64,000 bases of DNA from Salticus scenicus (taxonomy: Eukaryota > Arthropoda > Arachnida > Araneae > Salticidae). Numbering within the stretch: the stretch's first letter is position 1; each line of letters begins with the position of its first letter. The translations under genes and the position numbers were made by a program. This document shows, in pieces, positions 46,002 to 55,743 of this stretch. The notes below the pieces were generated by a model. The model worked only from the letters and a program-made list of their open reading frames with translations, searched no databases and was not told the DNA's origin. The DNA lies in assembly GCA_963930645.1 (NCBI GenBank), contig OZ005649.1, forward strand, positions 45,390,275 through 45,454,274, in the 5' to 3' direction.

Positions 46002-46004
<3 letters not shown>

Positions 46005-46813
46005 TTTATAAGATTTATTATTCGAACATAGCTCAATGGTATTTATTTTCAATTTCCTAATCACGAAATCAAAGTCACAGTTATTATGGAATAAAAATTT
46101 AAAACAAAGGAATAGCCTTATTACTTTCAAATATATAGATATTGATCTTACAGAATACTGAAATTTCATTTAAAAGACTTTAATCATCTAAATTTAAAAA
46201 TTCAAAATAAAATAAATTAATCTAAATGCTTTTAAAGTTGAAACGGGAAGATTTCAAAAGATATGAAAATTGACATTTGTGTTTTGAACATTTTGGTGCG
46301 GCAGATATTAAAAACAATATTTTAATAATGAGCTGAACCTGGGCTTAAGAGAGGGTGGATCCAGCTACTTAGCACAACTGATATCACCTGACTAAAACCA
46401 GAATAAACAACATTTTAATATATTCCGGGGTATTTTTAGCCCACTGTTATTCTTTTTTTTTTTTTTTTTTTTCAAATTTCAACACTAGCTACAGTACGCT
46501 TACGTCCTATTTACATTAAGCTTTGATATGGAAGCTATGTTGCTGTTTTTCGATGCTGCGAAATTTACAAAATATATTTGTGTTAATATACTATACAGAT
46601 AGAAAAATAATTATATAATATCATCAAAACTTCTTTATTAAATATGTTTATATACATTACCGTATCCGTAAGAAATGTTTATATATGAATATTGTATTTA
46701 TTTTTAATGAGAAATACAAACACAAAATACAAAAAAAAAAAAAAAAAAAAAAAAAAAGAAGAAGAAGAAAATGTGTTATAATTTTTTATAAATCAAGCGA
46801 AATATATATGCAT

Positions 46814-47278
46814 ACTTGCCAACCGAACCCGTAACATTGCTAGTTCCCGCCCCTTTGCGTACACAATTTAATTTTTAGAGTAATTAACTTCAAATACATT
46901 TACGATTAACTCACTGAACGCCACGCGAATTCTTATGGAAATCCCATTCAGGCCACACGCACTGCTTAGAAGCGTGTTATGTTTATCGAGTTTCGATAAA
47001 CCCCATTAAGCTTAACGATATAATCCTATAAAAATCCTATAATAAAAAAAAAAAAAAAAAAAAAAAAAGGGAAATAAATTTTAAATAAATTGTCAGTAAT
47101 TACTTAAAACTATGTAAATTCTGTAGTTTTACATCATATTTTGCACTGCCGGCTGACTTGGCCTAAATGGAAAGATCAGTGTCAGCCACCGATGGCTGAC
47201 ATGGCGCTCAAAGACTGACGTGAAAAAAATGTACGGAAAGGGGCGGGACCAGTAATCCTCCGGGTTAGGTTGACAAGA
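46814..47278. mobile_element. hAT-like MITE (family C) with a second element inside
   Basis: CATACTTGCCAACCGAACCC at the left and GGGTTAGGTTGACAAGAATG at the right. The interior is displaced by a segment of about 305 bp (about 46908-47212) with imperfect inverted ends (CTCACTGAACGCCACGC / CATGGCGCTCAAAGAC), preceded by TTAA. That suggests a piggyBac-type insertion whose right TTAA has decayed. Poly-A at 47043-47068 lies within. Confidence 0.65.
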
Positions 47279-47289
47279 ATGTATATACA

Positions 47290-47440
47290 TAGAGCAATGC
47301 CAGAAAATTGTCTTTATTTTTCATGAACCGGATGACTGGTACTTTTTTTCTGAATAGTCTATGTATAAAATATAATACTGCTTTAAATACCCTTTAAATG
47401 AAAAGTTTTATTACATAAAGTAATTTTCTGGCACTCTACA
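47290..47440. mobile_element. Small MITE with GCCAGAAAATT ends
   Basis: AGCAATGCCAGAAAATTGTC and AGTAATTTTCTGGCACTC are inverted repeats about 150 bp apart. No duplication of the target was found. Confidence 0.5.
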
Positions 47441-48153
47441 ACTCCCAAATGACACAAAATGCGAAACCCCGCCCTTTTCCAGTGTTTAAAGGGTATTAAA
47501 GTTTAATATGCTTTCTATTCGTTTTGATCTTTTTTCCTCCTCCTTATCTTCTTCTTTTTTCATTAAAAAAAAAAAAAAAAAAAAAACCTGCAATCTGACA
47601 CAATTTTGTTAACTTAGACTGATAATTATACAGAGAATTTTAACAGGAACAGAGAAGAGAGAACATTTTAAAAGTATGATTCGTAATAAAGTTCTATTTT
47701 TATGTATTTATTTTAATTGTGTTCATGCGATTAATTGTTTTCTTGTGTTTACGAGGAAATCTTATCATTTTCACATTGCTAATTTATAAAATATAGTTGT
47801 TTGTTCTCAATATATTGAGAAATAAATAAATATATATATATCTGCGAGAATAGCGAACATTTCTCTTAATATTAATTAAGTCAAGGGACATTTTTAAAAT
47901 CTTCGATAATGAAATTATAAAATTCTGCATTCAAAAAGCTTCATGTATGTGTAAATCACAAAATATTAATATTTAAACGTGTGGCTAATCTGACGCAAAA
48001 AAATTAAGTTTTATTTAATTTCCAACTATTTAAATTTTGAATACATGAATTAACATTACAATCTGTATTATTTTTATAAAAAGTTTATAAAATAAAGACT
48101 TAACTTGTAAGTTGTATTAAGAGAAAAAAAAAAAAAAAAGAAAGAAAGAAAAC

Positions 48154-48188
<35 letters not shown>

Positions 48189-48550
48189 AGGCAAATTTTA
48201 TGCATATTTTGTAAAATCATAGAATTTAGGAAACTTAAATATTTGATATTTTTCCCATAATCGATGCGTACAGATCACATTCACTATGACATCTTAGCTA
48301 TATTAATATCTATTCAAGCTATTTAATTTTCTTCCTATCAAGTGAACTATTTGATGTTTAATCAATAGAAACCAATAATAATCTTTTAAATCATAAACTA
48401 ACTCAGATTTTGTATTTTATAATTAACATTTCTGAAAGTTGTTTCCGGTGTGAAACTTCATAAATAATCTATACTGGATGGTAGATCATGATTTATATTT
48501 TCTAAATGTATAGACGGACCCCTAATACATTTTCACGAGTAACTTTATTT
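47441..48550. other. AT-rich interior of the Tc1-like element
   Basis: Poly-A at about 47567-47586 and 48125-48139, (TA)n at about 48156-48185. No gene seen. Confidence 0.5.
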
Positions 48551-48815
48551 AGAATTGATTTAAAATATATAAATAGGTATGTTTTCCGAACCGCCTTGAT
48601 CTCAGAAATCTGAATATGAAGTCAAAAATAGGGGTTGCCATTGAAGAAAATGAAATTAATGCCAGTTTTAATATGTAGACGACCTCCTAGGCAAAATGTA
48701 ACTATACCGTTATAAACTAGACGTTATTACAAATCGATCGGTACCAGTAAAATGTTTCTACGATAATTTACGGCGAAATTAGGTGGGGGGTGGCGTTTTT
48801 TTTTGGCTGACTGTA

Positions 48816-49020
48816 CATACCTTCCAATATCCTCAATTATATTCCGTAATGTTGTTACTCCCGCCCTTTTTTTAACACCAGTAAATTTTTAGAGTAATAT
48901 TCTTCAAATGCATTTACGATTAAATAAGTAAGAAAATACTGGAAAAAAAAATTATTAGTGTGAAAAAGAAGGTGGGTCTAACAGTACTACGGAATATTAA
49001 TTACGATGTTGGCAGGTACG
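48816..49020. mobile_element. hAT-like MITE (family C) next to the Tc1-like element
   Basis: CATACCTTCCAATATCCTCA and inverse ...TTGGCAGGTACG, with AATTATATTCCGTAATGTTG in the left arm and its inverse in the right. It begins one base after the TA of the Tc1-like element. Confidence 0.72.
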
Positions 49021-49215
49021 ATAATGTATATCAAATATCACTCCTCAAAATTATTGGTGATATTCGACAAAAATAATCCTTAAATTTGGCATCAATGTTT
49101 AGAGTGCTTTGGAGCGTTAGGTTAAAATATATTTATATACGTCACTTGTAATCTTGCCCCCTAATATATAATCTATCTTTCTAGTATCCGAAGAAAGTCG
49201 TGTGAGGGTCATACC

Positions 49216-50340
49216 AGATTATTACTATTATTTAATCATTTATTTAATTTTTTTTCAAATTCCGGTCATTGATAATTTAGATTTATACGGCTAAAGCTGA
49301 AAGTAAACTTTTTGCCATCTGTCAATGGGCCAATAACAATAATCAGTTTTTTAAAATTAACAGAAACATAAAATATTAAAAAGGGACTTTGGTGCTGGAT
49401 TATTAAAACCAAGTAAATACTGCAACATCTGCACTGAAGACGGTATGCTAAGTGCTACCGAAACATCTGTCTGCTTCCCAATTTTTTCTCATTGGCGTTC
49501 TAGACGTTGTAGTTTTTACTTGAGTTTAAGACACATAAATAGTTTAATTCGGAGGAATATTTTAACATTCTATTATACTGAATAGAAAAAATAATAATAA
49601 TAGTAATAAACTAAAAAGGCAAAATTAAATAGGCGAAATTAAATAGGTAATTATTATATTTTATTTTATTTTTCTGCTTTATTACCTCATACAGAAAGTC
49701 TTTTTTATGAGAAATGTAAATAATTTTCGATAATGTTTCTTGGAAATGGATTTTCTTAAACGAGCTTTTTGGGATTTCTTCGCCTTTAATTGACAAATGA
49801 AAACGCATGAAAATGTTATAAAAAGAACCTTAAGTGGAAAAATATATAAATTGCTTCTTTTCTAAATAAAATTTAATGATTTACCCTATGGAAACAGAAG
49901 CTCATCTTTGATTAATCTTCGGAAAATCGTTTAGAAATCATTTTAATAAATTGAATGAATTTATCATGTGCATCTTTTTAAATATTGATTATGGTTTATT
50001 TTTTTACCATTTATGATTTTTCACATAGATTTAATTTCAGAGAATTAGTATTTCTATATGATCGATTATTATTTTTCTTACTAAAATAATTTTATAGTAA
50101 TTTATAATGTATCTTACTTAAGAAATTTATTTTCTTTATATTCTGTTCAAAATCACGTAATAAAATAATTTCTTACATTTTTTCGAATTGTTGAGAAAAA
50201 AAAAAAAAAAAAAAACTTTATATAATTTTATTTTTAAAAATAATAAAAATAAAGAACAGAAAATATTCATAGTTTAAGAAAAAATGAAGGAAAATAATAA
50301 TAAAATTGACACTTTTACAAGGAATTAATGGTTTTCTCCT
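49216..50340. other. AT-rich non-coding stretch
   Basis: Partly similar to 31990-32420 (ATGAGAAA.GTAAAT, TTTCTTAAACGAG.TTTT, GATTAATCTTC), so an older dispersed repeat. No gene. Confidence 0.4.
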
Positions 50341-50359
50341 GCATCAATTGTACTGCTGC

Positions 50360-51350
50360 AGTGAAAGTAGTTTTACATGTAAAGTGAGAGACAGTTCATT
50401 TGTTTTCAATGAGGTCAGCCTTGGCGAGTTGACTACGAATTTGGCGACTAAATATGGGGAAAAAATGTAGTTTAAAGTTGCCAAAGTTTTGAAGTTCTAC
50501 AGTGAATACCAGCTCAGATCTAGAACTTTCCATAGGTTTCTTTATAGAAAATCCGCCAAACCCCATCGTCAAAGGGTATAAATAGGAATGAGTTGACTTT
50601 TGATAGAGTATGTGTATTCACTGCAATTCAGAGCTGCTCAGAAACCTAGTCTGAGTGATTACATTTTGGATATTGTGCTGTAAGCTACTGAACCTTGTTT
50701 GTGAGCTTGCGAAGATTTCTGCTCTGGAGTTTTTGATGTTATTTGCTTTACTCCAGTGGAACAAGTGACTTTTTCTTGGACTGTTCCAAAACATTTGTCT
50801 AACCATAGCTTCCTAAACTAGATGCCTGTCGCGTGGCTCGGAAATTTGGCAACAGTTCAAGCGGTAGACAGCGCCACCTGGTATAGATTGCTCGATTTTT
50901 TTTATTCAACAGCCACCGAAAATTTTTAAAAGTGGGATTTGATATACATAAAAGGCGAACAGAATAGAAAAAACGTGGATTAGATATATTATATATCACT
51001 TCTTAAAATTATTGGTGACAGTTGAATAAAAAAATCGCGCAATCTGTACCAGGTGGCGCTGTCTATCACTTGAACTGTTGCGAAGTTTCTGAGCCACGCG
51101 ACAGGCATCTGGTTTAGGAGGCTATGGTCGAACAGTGACTTTTTCGGTACGAGTGGCAGCTTCATTGGGCTGCCACTGGAATATTTCATGAAATAACTGT
51201 ACTGTGAAACTGTTTCAAGGATATTCGTTGCAATCATAATTTTGTTGTATTGATTCGAGAAGTTACGTTAAATAAAGAGCATTCATAGACTAGAACATGT
51301 CTATTTCTTTACGAACTACTTTCTCACAAAAGTAAGTCGACAAGTTTTTC
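50360..51350 (+). repeat. Candidate solo LTR interrupted by element D
   Basis: A TATA box (TATAAATAG, 50577-50585) is followed by a moderately GC-rich transcribed-type region. After removal of element D it leads to AATAAA at 51271-51276 and a CA-ended tail (TTTCTCACA or TTCGTAACA). That is the U3-R-U5 order of an LTR. No pol lies on either side, and exact ends were not fixed. Confidence 0.4.
50803..51127. mobile_element. Palindromic element D, copy 2
   Basis: CCATAGCTTCCTAAACTAGA and the inverse of CCATAGCCTCCTAAACCAGA at the right. GACAGCGCCACCTGGTA at the inner left is mirrored by TACCAGGTGGCGCTGTC. Same family and length as 2564-2888. Confidence 0.78.
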
Positions 51351-51963
51351 GTAACAATATTAAATGTATATCAAGTATGAATTGGAGGATTTAACATTGG
51401 TACATTCACACTTTATTGTAAAAAATATTCTGTGACATTACTCTTGTATAATGCAAACGTTCCTGGTTTTGTAAGTTTGAACATGTCATCTTTTATATAA
51501 AGTAACTTTTATTTAACATATATTAATCATAAATCTCATAAATAATGTAGATGGAATAATATTTTTCAAAAAATAATTTATACAAAATTTTATTTCTAGA
51601 AAATTTTTACATAGTGTAATTTCATGTTTATGACAATATTTTGTAAAACTATATAAGATTATATACATGTGATTGACGTACATTTATTTACTTTATTCAC
51701 AATTTTTTTTTTAAGAAGAAATAAATCGTTACGATATTATTATTTAAATAAATATGTTAGTATAATGAAAGAAATATTTTAAAAGGTTTTACACCATTTT
51801 TTTATCAGTTCAGAATTCCCTCATTCTCTGTTAAACATGTATAAAAAGACCATAAATGTCATTCCTCGGGGAGATTAATTTCTTTTTATACTATTGAGGA
51901 TGATAAACTTTTATATATCGCTAATAGATGTATTATACAATCTGTGTTCTTCTGTTTCTTCTT
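51351..51963. other. AT-rich non-coding stretch
   Basis: No gene seen; a CTT-rich tract lies at about 51951-51980. Confidence 0.4.
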
Positions 51964-53011
51964 CTTCTTCCTTTTTTACTTTCCGAACACTAGAGTGAGG
52001 AAAGTATTGTAATCATGTCAAAAATCCAAATTCGAGATTTTGATGTTTCTATACGTTTCGAGGTCCCCTGAGTCCGTTTTCACTATTTTTACGATGATGT
52101 ATGTATGTGTGTGTGTATGTATGTGTGTATGTATGTGTGTATGTGTGTGTGTATGTATGTGTGTATGTATGTGTGTATGTCTGTGAGTGAACACGCTAGC
52201 GTCTAAACGCTTTGTTCGAATAAGCTGAAAGTTGGTACGTATATTGTAAGTCACCATAGTACGAACCCTATAGATTTTGGTGAATCTAGCACTTATAGTT
52301 TTTTTACAGGGACACAAAGAAAAATTCTTTATCATTATGGCCAAGGGACCAAAATCTTAAAAGTGCGATAGCATCTAAATGCCTCATTCAATTGAGCAAA
52401 CACTTTATACACATATTATAGATCACAGATACTCAATCTGTATAGATTTTGGAGAATCTAGCACTTATAGTTTTTTTACAGGGACACAAAGAATAATTCT
52501 TTGCCAAATTTTTAAAAGTGTGATAGCGTCTAAACGCCTTATTAATCTCAGCAAAGAATTTGTACACATGTTATAGGTGACATTTGAACCAACTGTATAG
52601 ATTTTGGTGAATCTAGCACTTACAGTTTTTTTACAGGGACACAAAGAAAAATTCTTTATCTTTATGGCCTATGAGACCAGCGATAGCATCTAAACGCCTT
52701 ATTCAATTGAGCTGAAAATTTGTATGAATATTATAAATCACTGTTGCACTAACTATAAGCATTTTGGTGAATCTAGCATTTATAGATTTTTACAGGGACA
52801 CAACGAAAAATTCTTTATCCTTATGATCTAAGGGCTCAAAGTTCAGTAGCGTTAAATAAAAACTCGTGTGATATATGGAGAAAAATACTCAAACACTCTG
52901 TTATGGTTTTCTCTTTTTTGTTTGTTTAGCAACTCCTCTTTCTTTATTTTATCTACAAAACTGTTAGTTACTAAATGTTCGGAAAGTCGAGTGGAGTCAC
53001 TCCAGATTTTT
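51964..53011 (+). repeat. Family H repeat, full-looking copy with 160-bp tandem array
   Basis: Begins ACTTTCCGAACACTAGAGTG and ends ATGTTCGGAAAGTCGAGTGG then AGTCACTCCAGAT; the CCGAACA / TGTTCGG blocks are inverted. It shares TATACGTTTCGAGGTCCCCT with 32730-33985. A (GTAT)n tract at 52097-52183 is followed by four units of about 155-172 bp. Confidence 0.65.
52198..52850. repeat. Tandem array, about 160-bp unit x4
   Basis: GAATCTAGCACTTATAGTTT recurs near 52282, 52454, 52609 and 52769, each followed by TTACAGGGACACAAAGAA and a (T/G)CTAAACGCC block. Confidence 0.82.
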
Positions 53012-53499
53012 TTCTTTGAAATGTCTCGAAACTGCCGTGATATTTAAAAAAAAAATATATATATATATATTACGAAAGCATAAAATCGACTAACTATCTA
53101 AGTTAAGAACTGTATTAAATTACATCATTATTCTTTGTGGGAGAAGCAGCACAATAAAATTTGAAAATAGAACATTACATTGCATAAATACTAACATAAT
53201 TTTGGTATTTGGAATTAATGTTTAGCATATTCATGCATATTTAATTTATTGATGTAGAATTAAATATTAAAGGTAAAATTTTCTATATGTTATTTGTGCA
53301 AACAACTACACATTTATATATAACTAGCAGGCTACGCGCGATCGGCTGGTCACTTTTTTTTAAATGAATTACTATAATTAATGAATTCTCAAAATTGCAT
53401 TAATTTTTATTATGTGAAAAAAAGAGAGAGAAAAATTCTGATTGAGAAAAATTTCGCACTGGGCCCCCACTGCCTTCGGCAGCGCAGGCCATTGTGCGC

Positions 53500-54335
53500 T
53501 GCGCGCGCGCGCATTTATGTTCGACACTCTAAAGGAATCACTATATTATCGTAAAGGAAAAACATAAATATAAAATACAACTCTTGGGGGAGCCTGTAAT
53601 CCCTACAGGGCACGTCCCCGAGTGGCGGATAGGGATAGCCTCCATTGGTTTCCAATGGGTGGTACAGAGGAAATAAAATACTCTCCGCGGACCACCAGGC
53701 AGAAGTCCAACCTCTTCTGAGGCTCTGGCGACACTTTTTCATGGATAGAGATTTTGATTCAAAGGGGTTCTTCAGGGCTAATTATAAATATACACCGTAC
53801 ACTTCGTAAGATTTTCCATTTGAAGAATCAGTGCACCATCCAGTGTATTCCCGCGCATGATGGCATTACTGAAAACGAGAGGGCTGATGCCTTGACAAAA
53901 GAAGCAAGACAATTAAACACCAGCAGGGTTACTCATGTCACTCTCAGCGATATCAATTCAGTTGCTAAGGCAAAACTCAATGATAGGAAACTCAAAATCA
54001 AACACCAAATCCCTGAAATCAGTACCAATAGAACTCTTACCAGCACTCTAACAAGACTCCGGACAGGACACATTAGGGGGATGAAGATCCATAAAGACGG
54101 CACAAGGATTTACTGCCTCTGCAAAAACTGCCCAGACATAGAACTAACCCCCAAACATCTTTTCAACTGTCCCGCTATTCTACACAATTGCAGCAAATAA
54201 GTGACAATCTGTGGGCGGACTTATATGAAGGAAATTGTTTTCAAAACGCAGATGCTGTATATAGGACCTTTGGCCCCATTTAAAATTATTTTCTATCCAT
54301 GACACGAAACCAACCAACCAACAAAAAAATTCTTC
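53500..54335 (+). mobile_element. 5'-truncated LINE insertion with probable 5' inversion
   Basis: The 3' end carries a short (CCAA)n-type tail (about 54312-54326) then A. The RNase H part reads on the + strand (53754-54200). The preceding segment 53515-53742 has a 75-codon frame only on the - strand, abutting the + strand part. An inverted 5' piece is typical of twin priming, but I could not show that it belongs to the same LINE. Confidence 0.5.
53754..54200 (+). pseudogene. LINE ORF2 C-terminus: RNase H end and zinc knuckle
   Basis: 148 codons opened by TTG, so a fragment and not a gene start. CIPAHDGITENERADALTKE (residues about 31-51) is the RNase H C-terminal signature, with D for the usual V/C before GI and E for the glycine in G-N-E. 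Next LTRLRTGHIRGMK and a cysteine/histidine pattern (CLCKNC..PKHLFNCP) match the tail of R1/I/Jockey-type LINE ORF2 proteins. Endonuclease and reverse transcriptase are absent. The frame itself is intact to its stop, so the insertion may be fairly young. Compare the more decayed relative at 21430-22063. Confidence 0.8.
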
Positions 54336-54900
54336 TCTCATCGGTGGGTGGAAAAATCGGTCCGGGCCCCCACTGCCTTCGGCAGAGTGTACACACGTGT
54401 TTCTTCGTCCACCTCTCTCGCCCCTCCTAATTATTTTACACTTTCAAAAATATCCGCAGTTGTTCTTAAACCTAACAATGCTAATTTTCAACGTTCTACC
54501 TGAATTTCGTTATTTTTAACCCTGCGCCCGCGCCTTTTCCCATCCTTCGTAGTAATTGTACACTTTCGAAAATATCTGCAATCGATTTATCGGGTCTTAA
54601 TATCTAATAATACTAATTTTCAATTTTGATTGAAAATGTCTGCATTCGATTTGTAGGTCCCAAAAACCTGTTTGTGCCAATTTTGAACGGTCTAATTCTA
54701 TTTCTACTGTTTTGCCTCTTTGCCCTCCCCTTCCCGGCTCTCCTAAAAATTTTACAAATTCGAAAATATCCTCATTCGACTCGCAAACATCTAAAACCTA
54801 TCTGTACCAATTTTGAACGGTTTAACTGTATTTCTATTTCTATTTTTTTCCCCATAGCGTCCATTGTTTCGTGGTAATCAGCGTCTACTGGTTCGTGAGA

Positions 54901-55315
54901 AACTGCATTGACAACATTTTACTACCTCATACAGACATAGATATAGCTACACTCAGAGAGAGTTATTTTCTATAAAAGGTCAAATCATGTTTAGACGTCC
55001 GAAAACGGGCAATCCTATCGAAAACCAGTGGCCTGAAAATTTCACGAATCCAATACCTTTATTTTATTATAAGTACAAGAAAGTAAGGTATAAGATTAAA
55101 TAAATAAATAACAACGAAAAGGAAAATATGTACGATTAATTTTATAGTATGTGAGTGTACGAGAGTGTTATTGATTACAAAGTCTTTATTCATCCTCGGG
55201 CCTCAACGTCTGATGTAGAAACTAAATTACTAATACAAATTGCTTTAGATGTCACTGAAGTCTTCTCTCTCTTCTGTAAAGAATAATATTAAAAAGACAA
55301 GATAATCCTTATATC
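54901..55315. other. Non-coding stretch
   Basis: No gene seen. Confidence 0.4.
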
Positions 55316-55319
55316 AGAT

Positions 55320-55731
55320 TTTAAACAACGAATGCAGAATAGAATGTTCTTAAAATTTATAAAGATGACTCGCCTCATTGTCCCACTTAAAACATAATTT
55401 TTAATTTCACGGACACATTACGATGATACACAGCACACAAAAGAAATAACTATTTACAAAAGAAATGAAACTGATAAGTTTTAACATTTTTGGTTAAACG
55501 GCTAGAGAGCCACTGCTGCATATTTGCACACCGCAATCCCACACTTCTAACTAAAACAAAAGTTAATCGTAGCTCTCTTTTTTGAGTGAGTCACGTGACA
55601 TAGTTCGATGGGAGGGGAGAATTCACAAATAGTATTGCGCAATACTCGGAGCTCTGAAAAGTTGTTTTTTTAACAGTCAATGTTAAAGAAGAAAAGGATA
55701 AATCTGATGGATCAGTTTTTTATCCTTTACA
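55320..55731 (-). repeat. 3' LTR of gypsy element 2
   Basis: On the - strand it runs from TGTAAAGGATAAAAAACTGA to GCATTCGTTGTTTAAA. It contains a CACGTGAC E-box-like site. Its first bases follow the polypurine tract directly. Confidence 0.92.
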
Positions 55732-55743
55732 GACTTCCCCTCA
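55732..55743 (-). promoter_or_regulatory. Polypurine tract of gypsy element 2
   Basis: TGAGGGGAAGTC on the - strand, immediately before the 3' LTR. The gag-pol stop codon TGA forms its first three bases, so coding and priming sequences overlap. Confidence 0.75.

Larger units (their letters stand above)
44504..48813. mobile_element. Tc1/mariner-like element with long inverted repeats, no transposase
   Basis: CAGTCAGCCAAAAAAAA at the left and TTTTTTTTGGCTGACTG at the right, each followed outward by TA (44502-44503, 48814-48815). The inverted repeats are near-identical for about 190 bp (to 44697 and from 48625) and weaker for a further 60-70 bp. The 3.9-kb interior has no frame with a DDE domain and holds later insertions (46814-47278 and 47290-47440). 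Confidence 0.78.
53324..54900 (-). mobile_element. Helitron-like copy 2, split by a LINE fragment
   Basis: CTAGCAGGCTACGCGCGATC at the left edge is the same 3' end as at 6741, preceded by A on the + strand. GAATTCTCAAAATTGCATTA and the TTCGAAAATATCC tandem units (54420-54850) match the first copy. The TCTATATATA start is not visible near 54900, so the 5' end is probably truncated. The LINE piece 53500-54335 interrupts it. Confidence 0.5.

Noticed and set aside
53515..53742. 75-codon - strand frame as an independent gene
   Set aside because: It sits inside a LINE insertion within a Helitron-like element and shows no complete domain; treated as an inverted LINE piece or unknown fragment.
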